Assembly (NCBI GenBank): GCA_038230415.1
Contig: JBBRNH010000083.1
Coordinates: forward strand, 1-27,381
DNA: 27,381 nt
Direction: 5' to 3'
Origin: JBBRNH01 sp038230415
Lineage (GTDB): Bacteria > Bacteroidota > Bacteroidia > Cytophagales > Spirosomataceae
The notes below the pieces were generated by a model. It did not search any database, was not told where the DNA came from, and saw nothing but the letters and a program-made list of their open reading frames with translations. A program made the translations under genes and the position numbers. Shown piece after piece: positions 1-7,061 of the stretch. Every line of letters begins with the position of its first letter. The stretch's first letter is position 1.

Positions 1-1
1 G

Positions 2-352
2 GTGGCGGGTGCGCTGATTATTTTTCTGTTGGGCCTGGAGATGATCCTGGGCCGCACCATTTTTCAGGCCGAAGACGAACACGGCGGGGGCGCGGTTCAT
101 ATTGTGCCGATTGCGTTTCCGCTCATTGCCGGGGCCGGTACGCTCACCACCATTATCTCGCTGAAAGCCGAATACGATACGCTCAATATTGTGGCGGGTA
201 TTCTGATAAACCTCGTCCTGATTTATGCCGCCCTGCGGTCGGTGCCGTGGTTAGAACGAAAATTAGGCATTGGCGGGCTGAATGTTCTCCGCAAGATATT
301 CGGTATTATCCTGCTGGCAATCGCGATTAAACTGTTTAAGAGCAACTTCTAA
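2..352 (+). CDS. MarC family integral membrane protein, 5'-truncated by window edge
   Basis: Only the C-terminal 116 residues lie in the window; the reading frame is open at the left edge, so the GTG at position 2 is not a claimed start. The visible part has several hydrophobic segments and the stretch AFPLIAGAGTLTTIISL, which matches the conserved P-L-[IL]-A-G-P-G-[TA] loop/helix of MarC/YchE (UPF0056) proteins, here with Ala for the usual Pro. Full family members are about 200 residues with six membrane segments in the cytoplasmic membrane. They are named for a supposed multiple-antibiotic-resistance link that has not held up, and their transport role is unsettled. The stop codon overlaps the next start (TAATG, 350-354), indicating co-transcription and translational coupling with the NTP pyrophosphohydrolase and pepT genes. 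Confidence 0.85.
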   Translation: MAGALIIFLLGLEMILGRTIFQAEDEHGGGAVHIVPIAFPLIAGAGTLTTIISLKAEYDTLNIVAGILINLVLIYAALRSVPWLERKLGIGGLNVLRKIFGIILLAIAIKLFKSNF

Positions 353-840
353 TGACTTCTCCTGACACATTGTTGGCGGTGGCCGAGTTTCACCGCACCT
401 TTCATCATCCCATTCTCGATACGCCCCGGATACCGGCACCGGCGCGGGCTGAGTTGCGGGTTTCGCTCCTGGCCGAAGAACTCGACGAACTCCGCGAGGC
501 CATTGCCCAGAACGACCTTGTGGCCGCTGCCGATGCCCTCTGCGATTTGCAGTACGTCTTGTCGGGCGCGGTGCTGGAATTTGGTTTGGGCGATCAATTC
601 AAGGCGTTGTTTGACGAAGTACAACGGTCTAACCTGTCTAAAGCCTGCCTGACCCTTGCCGAAGCCGACGCAACGGTAGCGTTCTACGCAGCCAAAGGCG
701 TTGACTGTCATTACGTTGCCTCAGACGGGAAGTATCTCGTCTATCGCACGACGGATAATAAAACGCTCAAAAACGTGAATTACTCCCCGGCTGACTTAGC
801 CGGGATTTTACAGCCAGCACTGCCATCATCACGGCCATGA
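352..840 (+). CDS. MazG/HisE-like nucleoside triphosphate pyrophosphohydrolase
   Basis: 162 residues. The all-alpha NTP-PPase fold is suggested by the metal-binding signature AEELDELREAI (E42, E43, E46) followed by ADALCDLQYVL (D61, D65), the E-E-x-x-E ... [ED]-x-x-D pattern of the MazG/HisE/dUTPase-like superfamily. The later stretch DEVQRSNLSK is typical of the phage-type, HisE-related branch. Family enzymes hydrolyse (d)NTPs or phosphoribosyl-ATP to monophosphate and PPi; here the substrate is not determinable. No histidine biosynthesis genes are nearby, so a house-cleaning role is more likely than HisE. The start overlaps the MarC stop by one base, and the stop (TGA 838-840) overlaps the pepT ATG (837), so all three are probably one operon. 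The last 30 residues or so are not part of the core fold. Confidence 0.8.
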   Translation: MTSPDTLLAVAEFHRTFHHPILDTPRIPAPARAELRVSLLAEELDELREAIAQNDLVAAADALCDLQYVLSGAVLEFGLGDQFKALFDEVQRSNLSKACLTLAEADATVAFYAAKGVDCHYVASDGKYLVYRTTDNKTLKNVNYSPADLAGILQPALPSSRP

Positions 841-2132
841 CCAACTACACCTTCACCGTTCTCGACCGTTTTTTGCGGTACGTCCAGATTGACACCCAGT
901 CGGACCCGCGCAGCCCGACCCAGCCCAGCACCGAAAAGCAGAAAAACCTCAGCCGGTTGCTCGTGCAGGAGTTGCAGGCGATGGGCATTGCCGATGCCGA
1001 ACTCGATGAACACGGCTACGTGTATGCCACCATTCCGGCGACCACCACTCCGGCCAATACCGACAACGCCACTATTCTGGATCGTAAGCCTGCCGTAATT
1101 TGCTTCTGCTCACACGTGGACACCTCGCCCGATGTGACCGGCGCGAATGTGAAACCCCTGATTCACCGCCACTACGATGGCCGCGACCTGGTGCTGCCCG
1201 ACCGCGAAACGCCTACCGACCCGCCCCAGACCATCCGCCTTGCCGACCATCCCGACCTCGCCAATCAGTTTGGCAACGACATCATAACGGCCAGCGGAAC
1301 CACCCTCCTCGGTGCCGATAACAAGGCGGGCCTTGCCGAAATTATGGACGCGGCCCATTACCTGATGACCCACCCCGACGTGCAGCACGGCCCGATTCGG
1401 CTGTTGTTTACGCCCGATGAAGAAATCGGGCGCGGTACGGCAAAGGTCAATATCCAGAAACTCGGTGCCGATTTTGGCTATACCATCGATGGCGAGTCCC
1501 TCGGTACGCTCGAAGACGAAACGTTCTCGGCAGATTCGGTAAAGATTGTGATTCAGGGCGTTTCGACGCACCCCGGCTTCGCCAAAAACAAACTCGAAAA
1601 CGCGCTCAAAATAGCCGCCGACATCCTGGCCGCGTTGCCCAAAGACGCGCTCTCGCCCGAAACCACCGATGGCAAAGACGGATTTATCCACCCAACGCAT
1701 CTGGACGGTGGGCAAGACCGGGCCACGCTCGAACTCATCGTCCGGGATTTTACCACCGACGGGCTGCACCGGCACGAAGTGTTTTTGCAGGAAATAGTAG
1801 ATGCGGTGCTGGTGAAGTACCCCGGCTCGTCGGCCACGCTGACCGTTTCTGAGCAGTACCGCAACATGAAAGACGTGCTGGATAAGTACCCCACCGTTGT
1901 CGAAAACGCCCTCGAAGCCATCCGTCGGGCGGACCTGGTACCGCAACGGCGCAGCATTCGGGGCGGTACAGACGGCTCGCGGTTGTCATTTATGGGTTTG
2001 CCCTGCCCCAATGTTTTCGCCGGTGAACACGCCTTTCACTCGCGGCAGGAATGGGTGTCGGTGCAGGATATGCAACACGCCGTTGCTGTGATTGTGAACA
2101 TTGCCCGGGTCTGGGCTGAAACGGCCTCTTAG
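837..2132 (+). CDS. pepT: Peptidase T (tripeptide aminopeptidase, M20B)
   Basis: 431 residues, slightly longer than the ~410 usual for PepT. This cytoplasmic di-zinc exopeptidase removes the N-terminal residue of tripeptides. The zinc/catalytic set is complete: H93 and D95 in CSHVDTSPD, the bridging D161 in LLGADNKAG, catalytic E195 with E196 in FTPDEEIGRG, D218 in YTIDGES, and H401 in EHAFHSRQEW. The dimerisation/lid domain lies at about residues 228-335 (SVKIVIQGVSTHPGFAKNKLENA). The motif IRGGTDGSRLSFMGLPCPN near residue 375 is characteristic of PepT and separates it from other M20 peptidases such as ArgE and DapE. An insertion with little conservation sits at about residues 66-83 (TIPATTTPANTDNATI). 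The start is fixed by the ATGA overlap with the preceding gene. The gene ends just before a new promoter-like box at 2147. Confidence 0.96.
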   Translation: MTNYTFTVLDRFLRYVQIDTQSDPRSPTQPSTEKQKNLSRLLVQELQAMGIADAELDEHGYVYATIPATTTPANTDNATILDRKPAVICFCSHVDTSPDVTGANVKPLIHRHYDGRDLVLPDRETPTDPPQTIRLADHPDLANQFGNDIITASGTTLLGADNKAGLAEIMDAAHYLMTHPDVQHGPIRLLFTPDEEIGRGTAKVNIQKLGADFGYTIDGESLGTLEDETFSADSVKIVIQGVSTHPGFAKNKLENALKIAADILAALPKDALSPETTDGKDGFIHPTHLDGGQDRATLELIVRDFTTDGLHRHEVFLQEIVDAVLVKYPGSSATLTVSEQYRNMKDVLDKYPTVVENALEAIRRADLVPQRRSIRGGTDGSRLSFMGLPCPNVFAGEHAFHSRQEWVSVQDMQHAVAVIVNIARVWAETAS

Positions 2133-2146
2133 CCCCTGAATTTGCG

Positions 2147-2154
2147 TATTTTTG
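2147..2154 (+). promoter_or_regulatory. Bacteroidota-type -7 promoter box
   Basis: TATTTTTG matches the Bacteroidetes -7 consensus TAnnTTTG. It sits 15 bases after the pepT stop and 25 bases before the ATG at 2179. No convincing -33 TTG is seen about 20 bases upstream, so this is a half-match. Confidence 0.45.
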
Positions 2155-2178
2155 CACAGACCAACGCTTCTCTTAGTC

Positions 2179-2829
2179 ATGATGCAATCCCGATTTCTGT
2201 TTGACCTGGGCCTGCTGGCCGACACGTTTCAGTTGCAGGTTGGTCCACAATCGGACACACTAACGAATTGGTTATCCGCCCGGTTTGAGTTGAGTTCGGT
2301 TGAGGAGGCTTTGTTTGAATCTGTTTATGCCGATGCTCGGATTGATGCTGGTTATTGGAATGAAGAAGAGTTAAAAATTCAAATGGTGGGAATGCTTTTC
2401 AGGATTGCCAACATCAATGAGCCGGAGCGGGTCAAAGTTTTTTATGAACGTGCCTTAGCCGCTACTGTTGATGGACACCCCTTAGCCGTGATTACGGATT
2501 GCTTGGTTGCCACGCCTTTGCCGTTTAACACGCCTAAGAAACCGTATTTTTTTTTACAGGACGGTCCGTCGTTACGGTTTAAGAAAAAACGTGGTGAAAA
2601 ACGCGACCCGGAGGCCCAGATGCTAACCGCCATGCTCATTGCCCAGGAGCTAAATCAGGATGAATATCCATTGTATGGGGGCTATTTGATAGGCAGTATC
2701 TGGAATTTTTCGGTGCTTGAGGGGAAAAAGTACAGCAGTAGTCGCCAATATGATGCTACCAATCACGACGATTTATTACAGATCGTATTTGCACTTCGGC
2801 AGTTAAAAACGCTGATTCTGAATCGGTAA
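2179..2829 (+). CDS. Uncharacterised cytoplasmic protein, possible PD-(D/E)XK-related family
   Basis: 216 residues from the ATG at 2179; a second ATG at 2182 is equally possible. An in-frame TTG at 2152 lies inside the probable -7 box and is rejected. No signal peptide or membrane segment. The C-terminal half has the run RDPEAQMLTAMLIAQELN, then PLYGGYLIGSIWNFSVLEGKKY and a final DDLLQIVFALRQLKTLI. From memory this resembles a family of uncharacterised Bacteroidota proteins in which an [E]-[FY]-K motif precedes the DPEAQ run, suggestive of a restriction-endonuclease-like fold; I cannot confirm this. In this copy the corresponding place reads LQDGPSLRFKKKRGEKRDPEAQ, so the acidic residue may be missing. 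The gene is visibly AT-richer than its neighbours, with many TTT, AAT, TTA and GAT codons and a run of nine T at 2548-2556. Function unknown. Confidence 0.7.
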   Translation: MMQSRFLFDLGLLADTFQLQVGPQSDTLTNWLSARFELSSVEEALFESVYADARIDAGYWNEEELKIQMVGMLFRIANINEPERVKVFYERALAATVDGHPLAVITDCLVATPLPFNTPKKPYFFLQDGPSLRFKKKRGEKRDPEAQMLTAMLIAQELNQDEYPLYGGYLIGSIWNFSVLEGKKYSSSRQYDATNHDDLLQIVFALRQLKTLILNR

Positions 2830-2849
2830 TCCCGGCAACCGAGCAGAAA

Positions 2850-3284
2850 ATGACAACCTTTCGTATCGCCGTTGATTTTGGGTTAGTCGTGCTGATCTGG
2901 GTCGTTCAGCTCATTATCTATCCGTCGTTTCAGTATTACAGCCCGGCAGAACTGGCGGTTTGGCATCCCAAATACACCACCCTGATCGGGCTGATTGTTG
3001 GCCCGTTGATGCTGGCCCAGGTCGGGTTGGTGGGCTGGGAACTGTTCACCCGCTTTTCTTGGCCGATGCTGGCGGTGGCCGGGCTGGTGGGCCTGATGTG
3101 GGTCTCAACGGCGGTGCAGGCCATCCCGCTGCACAATGCCATTGCTGCCGGTGCCGGTGCCGGGGATGCCTCGCCCGAAACGCTCGCAAAATTAGTAGAG
3201 GTCAACTGGGTACGGACAATCGGCTGGACGCTTATTCTGGGGTTGGACGGGCTGATGGGCTATCTGAGTTGGGTAAGGAAATGA
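2850..3284 (+). CDS. Small four-helix integral membrane protein, unknown function
   Basis: 144 residues with four predicted transmembrane helices: roughly 5-25 (FGLVVLIWVVQLIIYPSF), 44-64 (TTLIGLIVGPLMLAQVGLVG), 70-92 (SWPMLAVAGLVGLMWVSTAVQA) and 122-141 (TIGWTLILGLDGLMGYLSW). The N-terminal motif VQLIIYPSFQYYSPAEL...WHPKYT followed by a second helix with IVGPLML is typical of a conserved family of small membrane proteins in Bacteroidota and marine bacteria; no activity is known to me. It starts 20 bases after the preceding gene and ends 34 bases before rnhA, so co-transcription with both is likely. Confidence 0.75.
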   Translation: MTTFRIAVDFGLVVLIWVVQLIIYPSFQYYSPAELAVWHPKYTTLIGLIVGPLMLAQVGLVGWELFTRFSWPMLAVAGLVGLMWVSTAVQAIPLHNAIAAGAGAGDASPETLAKLVEVNWVRTIGWTLILGLDGLMGYLSWVRK

Positions 3285-3318
3285 AAAATAGCGGACAAAC
3301 CGCTGGTTCTGAGTAGTT

Positions 3319-3960
3319 ATGGCGCAGAAAAAACCCAAATTCTACACCGTCTGGCGGGGCCGGAAAACCGGCGTGTTCGACTCCTGGGACGACTGCAACG
3401 CGCAGGTTGGCGGCTTTGAGGGCGCGTTGTACAAATCGTTCGATAGCCGGGCCGAGGCCACCCGCGCCTTTGCCGACGCAGCCCACGCCCACATCGGCCA
3501 GAACAAAAAACCGGCATCGGCGGTGTCTCCCCTGAAAGCCGCCATTGTGGGCCAGCCCATTGCCGACAGTGTGGTGGTGGATGCGGCCTGGAACACGGCC
3601 ACCGGCGATATGGAGTACCAGGGCATCTACCTCCCGACGAAGCAAAAACTGTTTGCGATGGGGCCGTATCCCGACGGGACCAACAACATCGGCGAGTTTC
3701 TGGCGATTGTTCACGCGCTCGCCCTCCTGCATCAACGCGGCAGTGCCTTGCCCGTGTACTCCGATTCAAAAACGGCGATTGGCTGGGTGAAGAAAAAAAA
3801 AGCCAATACCAAACTCGAAGAAACGCCCCGCAATGCCGTGCTGTTTGCGTTGCTCGCCCGCGCCGAAACGTGGTTATCGGCCAACGACTATGCCAACCGG
3901 GTGCTGAAATGGGAAACCGAATACTGGGGCGAAAATCCGGCAGATTTTGGGCGGAAGTAG
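3319..3960 (+). CDS. rnhA: Ribonuclease HI with N-terminal hybrid-binding (viroplasmin-like) domain
   Basis: 213 residues. Residues 5-52 (KFYTVWRGRKTGVFDSWDDC...FEGALYKSFDSRAEA) form the small RNA/DNA-hybrid-binding domain shared with eukaryotic RNase H1 and caulimovirus viroplasmin. The RNase H fold follows from residue 83. The four carboxylates are present: D88 (VVVDAAW), E126 (NIGEFLAI), D149 (YSDSKTA) and D209 in the C-terminal NPADFGRK. The enzyme cleaves RNA in RNA:DNA hybrids in the cytoplasm, at R-loops and Okazaki primers. The two-domain form is common in Bacteroidota and Firmicutes. It is probably the last gene of the 2179-3960 run; the following 16 bases lead into the degenerate direct repeat at 3977. 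Confidence 0.93.
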   Translation: MAQKKPKFYTVWRGRKTGVFDSWDDCNAQVGGFEGALYKSFDSRAEATRAFADAAHAHIGQNKKPASAVSPLKAAIVGQPIADSVVVDAAWNTATGDMEYQGIYLPTKQKLFAMGPYPDGTNNIGEFLAIVHALALLHQRGSALPVYSDSKTAIGWVKKKKANTKLEETPRNAVLFALLARAETWLSANDYANRVLKWETEYWGENPADFGRK

Positions 3961-3976
3961 AAATGGATTACTAAGC

Positions 3977-4049
3977 CCCAAAGCCGATTGTCTCATCTCA
4001 CTGCTCCAAAAATTCCCCACTACTTGTTCCCACTTCCAGCTCAAACTGC
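3977..4049. repeat. Imperfect direct repeat, left copy (degenerate 3' end of a gene like 6609-6893)
   Basis: 3977-4018 matches 6588-6629 at 39 of 42 positions. After an 8-base length difference, 4029-4049 matches 6632-6652 at 18 of 21. Read on the minus strand this copy encodes a tail ending in GEFLEQ-stop, against GEFLER-stop in the intact gene at 6609-6893. It therefore looks like a broken duplicate of the 3' end and downstream flank of that gene. The two copies bracket the protease/barrel pair. Confidence 0.85.
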
Positions 4050-4083
4050 TGGTAGTTTGGACCGGGCTTATTGGTTACAGAGA

Positions 4084-4812
4084 TCAATACAATTTCTTGA
4101 ACCGATACTTGGCCGACAGAAACAGCCCCTGATTCAGCCGTGAAACACTGGGAGTAAGCCCAATAGTTGTAAACGTTGGGTCGTAGCGCAGAAACTCCAT
4201 CGGTCGTTTCATATATTGATACGTCAACTCTAAGGCCACGTGTCGGCCAATTGACACACCTATCCCGGCTAATAGGGGGAATTGATAACGTGGCAGATCA
4301 CCACGCGGTAATCTGCCGCTATCAAGTATGTGAAACGGAACATCATACTGCCTAAACCCAGGAATGTCAATTTCCACTGACCGCAGATAACCAGCTATCA
4401 CTCCCGCCAAAACATAAACTGATTTTGGGTGGGAACTAAGCTGATAGCGCACCTGGAGCGGCACCTGAATACGCCGGGCTGAATTATAAACCGAAGAAGG
4501 CTCCACTTCCCATATCGGGTTGCCATTGCTAAATGAACGTTGTAATTCATCTTTCATAGTCTGGTACTCCAAGCCTATGTCTATTCCAAAACGGGATGTC
4601 AAACGGTAATTGACCTGTGCGCCAACCTGTATGCCCTGATTAGGAATGAATCGTTCCTTAAAGCCCTGACTGATTGAGTACGGCGAATCACGGGCTTCCC
4701 ATACCCCTGTCCAGCCCGCCCCCGCTTTCAGGGCTACATTCCAACGCGGTTGGGCGGCTAATTGGGAAACAGATAGACATAGAAGAGCCAGATAACAGAA
4801 CAATAATCTCAT
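4084..4812 (-). CDS. Secreted outer-membrane beta-barrel protein, PorT/OmpA-barrel-like
   Basis: 242 residues. A Sec signal peptide is clear (MRLLFCYLALLCLSVSQLAAQ, cleavage after about residue 21). The mature part alternates amphipathic strands typical of small 8-10-strand barrels: WNVALKAGAGWTG, GIQVGAQVNYRLTSRFGIDIGLEYQ, RIQVPLQVRYQL, SVYVLAGVIAGYL, FPLLAGIGVSIGRHVALELTYQYM and a last strand LFLSAKYRFKKLY. That architecture fits the PorT-like/outer-membrane beta-barrel families of Bacteroidota. The gene follows the protease gene on the same strand with a 29-base gap, so both are probably one transcript. Base composition is lower in GC than the flanks. Whether it serves the protease (surface anchoring or transport) is speculation; it may simply be an orphan barrel. 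Confidence 0.75.
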   Translation of the reverse strand: MRLLFCYLALLCLSVSQLAAQPRWNVALKAGAGWTGVWEARDSPYSISQGFKERFIPNQGIQVGAQVNYRLTSRFGIDIGLEYQTMKDELQRSFSNGNPIWEVEPSSVYNSARRIQVPLQVRYQLSSHPKSVYVLAGVIAGYLRSVEIDIPGFRQYDVPFHILDSGRLPRGDLPRYQFPLLAGIGVSIGRHVALELTYQYMKRPMEFLRYDPTFTTIGLTPSVSRLNQGLFLSAKYRFKKLY

Positions 4813-4841
4813 GGTCTTAGCAGTTTTGAGGTGACGTTATT

Positions 4842-6482
4842 TTATTGGAGAAGTACCCGGATAATATCCACTTCCTGACCTTTCCGTCTGCTATTTTTGA
4901 TGTGCAGATAGTAGGTCCCACGTGGTAGATCACGCACGTCAAACTCTACTCTTTTGCTGTCCTGAAAAGCCTTTTGATCGAACTGCTCACCCAAGTTTGC
5001 AGACCGAACGGCTTTGGTAGATTTTTCGCTGAGTAACTCAATCTGGTCTGGCAGGGCTTCTTTCGTGGTAGCGTTGTCAAATTCAACAGCCACTTGTTCA
5101 CTGGCTGGGTTTGGGTAAGCCCGATATCCAGACATTACGTAAAAGGATACCCTACGGCCCGTCCCTCCGCACGAAGACGTTGCATTCACATCGAACGTGG
5201 CACTTTGCCCACCATTTAGGGTTAGAAAAAGCCGGGCGTTCGGAACTGTGCCGTAAACGGCATACCAATTGGCCGGATTTGGGTTGCCACTCACAAATGT
5301 CCAGGTGAACGACGGGGCTGTTGGCAACTGAACAGTGACTACCGTTTGACCGGGGTCTAATTGATTACTGCTCGACAGGTCATACGTTTGCCCTCCTCTG
5401 GCATAAGTGCCACTGATAAAGTTATCAACATAAACTGTTTTTGTTTTCGACACAGTAGCACAGGCATTACTGAATGTAACAGTGATGGCCCCTTGCGGCC
5501 CGGAATAATTTCCATTCATGTAAGCATTTCCACTTTCGCTGTTAAAAACAATACCCGTTGACGTTGACCAACCATTGAAGTTAGTGTTACTAGGCTGGCC
5601 GGAGAATGAGTAGTTGTAATTCTGTCCGCTACACATGAAATCGGTGCCGCTGATAGAAACGGCATCAACCATAGTTTGAAGTATCCACCCGCAATAGCTG
5701 CTGACACGGGTGAAAATTGCAGGCCGAGAACCGCATGGTAATTTATTACTTTCAACGCCTGCTTTGAAGCTGTCAATTCCTATCAAATAATTTTGCCCGC
5801 CACTATTCACCCACAATGGCCCGCCACTGTCTCCATCACAAGGGCCAACGCCATTGCCACCAGCGGCTATCTGTAAACTGTTATTTAGTGGGAACAGGTA
5901 TTCAGTTTGATTAAGTGAGTTTATACTTACTATGGGTAAATCAGCCCGTTTCAACTGGTTTTGGTAGACGTCATAACCATTTGTCTTGCCAACAGACCCC
6001 CAACCAGCAAACGTAGCGGTTGTGCCATCACTCGTAATACCCGTTCCGCCATCGAATCGAATTGGCTGTACATCACCATTAAACGTCAATGGCGTAGCCA
6101 GACGGACCAAGGCAATGTCGTTTGCTTGAGTAGAACTGTTGTAACCAGGATGAAGAATGACTTGGGCAGCAGTTATAATTTGTCCACCCGACAAAGGAGT
6201 GGGGCCGGGTTGCACATTGGTCACGCCAGCGTAAATTTTCAGCAAACCGGGATTAGATACGTGGCTTTCAACACAATGCGCTGCGGTTAAAACCCAGTTA
6301 TCACTCAGAATAACAGCACCACAGCGGTCTGCTTCGTAACTGTTGGTAGTCAGCAGCACCTGCCAGGGCTGCTGATCAATTGTCGTGTTGCTACCACCGA
6401 TAATAAGTGGCCGGTTTTCTGATGCAGGCCGTCCGGCAAAGCATAGAAGACAGAAAATCAGGAGATAAAGATGCTTTTTCAT
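4842..6482 (-). CDS. Secreted trypsin-fold serine protease (S1) with T9SS C-terminal sorting domain
   Basis: 546 residues from the ATG at 6480-6482. An upstream in-frame start would put 11 non-signal residues before MKKHLYLLIFCLLCFAG, a normal signal peptide. After a short propeptide, mature-like IIGG (27-30) begins the S1 domain. The catalytic triad is intact: H69 in LTAAHC, D122 in NDIALVRL and S219 in CDGDSGGPL. The position equivalent to chymotrypsin 189 (six before the catalytic Ser) is Gly, not Asp, so trypsin-like Arg/Lys preference is not expected. Residues ~273-450 look like two Ig/PKD-type beta domains. The last ~75 residues (YRAYPNPASEQVAVEF ... LPRGTYYLHIKN) form a type A T9SS sorting domain, so it should be exported across the outer membrane. 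It is the first gene of a two-gene block with the beta-barrel, AT-rich (5881-5940 has 18 G/C in 60). Confidence 0.9.
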   Translation of the reverse strand: MKKHLYLLIFCLLCFAGRPASENRPLIIGGSNTTIDQQPWQVLLTTNSYEADRCGAVILSDNWVLTAAHCVESHVSNPGLLKIYAGVTNVQPGPTPLSGGQIITAAQVILHPGYNSSTQANDIALVRLATPLTFNGDVQPIRFDGGTGITSDGTTATFAGWGSVGKTNGYDVYQNQLKRADLPIVSINSLNQTEYLFPLNNSLQIAAGGNGVGPCDGDSGGPLWVNSGGQNYLIGIDSFKAGVESNKLPCGSRPAIFTRVSSYCGWILQTMVDAVSISGTDFMCSGQNYNYSFSGQPSNTNFNGWSTSTGIVFNSESGNAYMNGNYSGPQGAITVTFSNACATVSKTKTVYVDNFISGTYARGGQTYDLSSSNQLDPGQTVVTVQLPTAPSFTWTFVSGNPNPANWYAVYGTVPNARLFLTLNGGQSATFDVNATSSCGGTGRRVSFYVMSGYRAYPNPASEQVAVEFDNATTKEALPDQIELLSEKSTKAVRSANLGEQFDQKAFQDSKRVEFDVRDLPRGTYYLHIKNSRRKGQEVDIIRVLLQ

Positions 6483-6587
6483 AACGTTTTGAAGTTCTTG
6501 AAGTAAATCAATCACATAACTGGACTGATGAGAAAATGTTTAAACCCCAGCCTACAATGCATTTAAACGCAGGACAGTTTGTTGATT

Positions 6588-6652
6588 CCCAAAACCGATT
6601 GTCTCATCTCACCGCTCCAAAAACTCCCCGGCCCACTCCTCGCTCAAACTGC
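6588..6652. repeat. Imperfect direct repeat, right copy (intact gene end)
   Basis: Right partner of 3977-4049. It covers the last ~44 bases of the 6609-6893 coding region, including its stop, plus 21 bases of downstream flank. Because the match runs beyond the stop codon, it is a DNA-level duplication and not just protein similarity. Confidence 0.85.
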
Positions 6653-6893
6653 CCTCAAAAACCGGCATACCCGCCCGCCGATACCAATACCGGGCATTAA
6701 CCGCATCGCCCTCTTTGCGGTGCAGATAGGCATGGAGCCGGTCAAAGGTCGGCACACCTTCGTGGCTTTGAGCAATCTCGTGGGCTTCGTGCCAGTGGCC
6801 GTTGGCATCGTGCCAAAGGGCCAGCAACACCGGCGAAAGGTCGGCCGGTGGCCTGGGCTGGTTGAGGGTCGTTGAAAAGTCGGTGATCGTCAT
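6609..6893 (-). CDS. Small conserved protein of unknown function (WHEAHEIAQ family)
   Basis: 94 residues, no signal peptide or membrane segment. The central stretch LWHDANGHWHEAHEIAQ, then RLHAYLHRKEGDAVNARYWYRRAGMP, is a pattern I recognise from a widespread family of ~90-100-residue helical proteins with no assigned function; the alternating helices resemble a degenerate TPR pair. The gene is divergent from the truncated-haemoglobin gene (168 bases between starts) and was probably once convergent with rnhA, since a degenerate copy of its 3' end lies directly after rnhA at 3977-4049. The ATG at 6891-6893 is the only good start. Confidence 0.7.
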   Translation of the reverse strand: MTITDFSTTLNQPRPPADLSPVLLALWHDANGHWHEAHEIAQSHEGVPTFDRLHAYLHRKEGDAVNARYWYRRAGMPVFEGSLSEEWAGEFLER

Positions 6894-6940
6894 GTGCTTG
6901 TTTGTGTTCGGATTGTTTGCGGGCGGTAGAGAACCAACTG

Positions 6941-6972
6941 TTTCCCGGTCAGTGAAGAAACTAACCGGGAAA
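6941..6972 (+). promoter_or_regulatory. 9-bp perfect inverted repeat in globin/DUF divergent region
   Basis: TTTCCCGGT (6941-6949) and ACCGGGAAA (6964-6972) are perfect inverted repeats with a 14-base spacer, between the divergent starts at 6893 and 7062. It could be a regulator-binding palindrome or the first hairpin of a leader RNA. No known operator or riboswitch consensus was recognised. Confidence 0.5.
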
Positions 6973-6983
6973 GCGCACCAAAG

Positions 6984-7015
6984 AAAGCCATTTCTACAAA
7001 GGAATGGCCTTTTTT
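6984..7015 (+). terminator. Intrinsic-terminator-like hairpin upstream of the truncated-haemoglobin gene
   Basis: GCCATTTC (6987-6994), loop TACAAA, GGAATGGC (7001-7008) with one T-G pair, then C and six T (7010-7015). It lies 46 bases before the globin ATG, with no plus-strand gene in front of it. It would either end a short leader transcript (attenuation) or a small RNA starting after 6893. The opposite strand also has a short T-rich run, so weak bidirectional use is possible. Confidence 0.55.
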
Positions 7016-7061
7016 GATTGGGTTTACGTTGTTCGGGGAAACCAAAAAGCCGTTAGCAACT

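Noticed and set aside
1110..1946. 278-codon minus-strand open frame inside pepT
   Set aside because: pepT has all catalytic residues on the plus strand; the antisense frame has no recognisable motif and is explained by GC-rich codon structure.
4084..6482. Protease/barrel pair as a toxin-immunity or defence system
   Set aside because: Both proteins are exported and match known secreted protease and barrel architectures; nothing indicates nucleic-acid or phage targeting.
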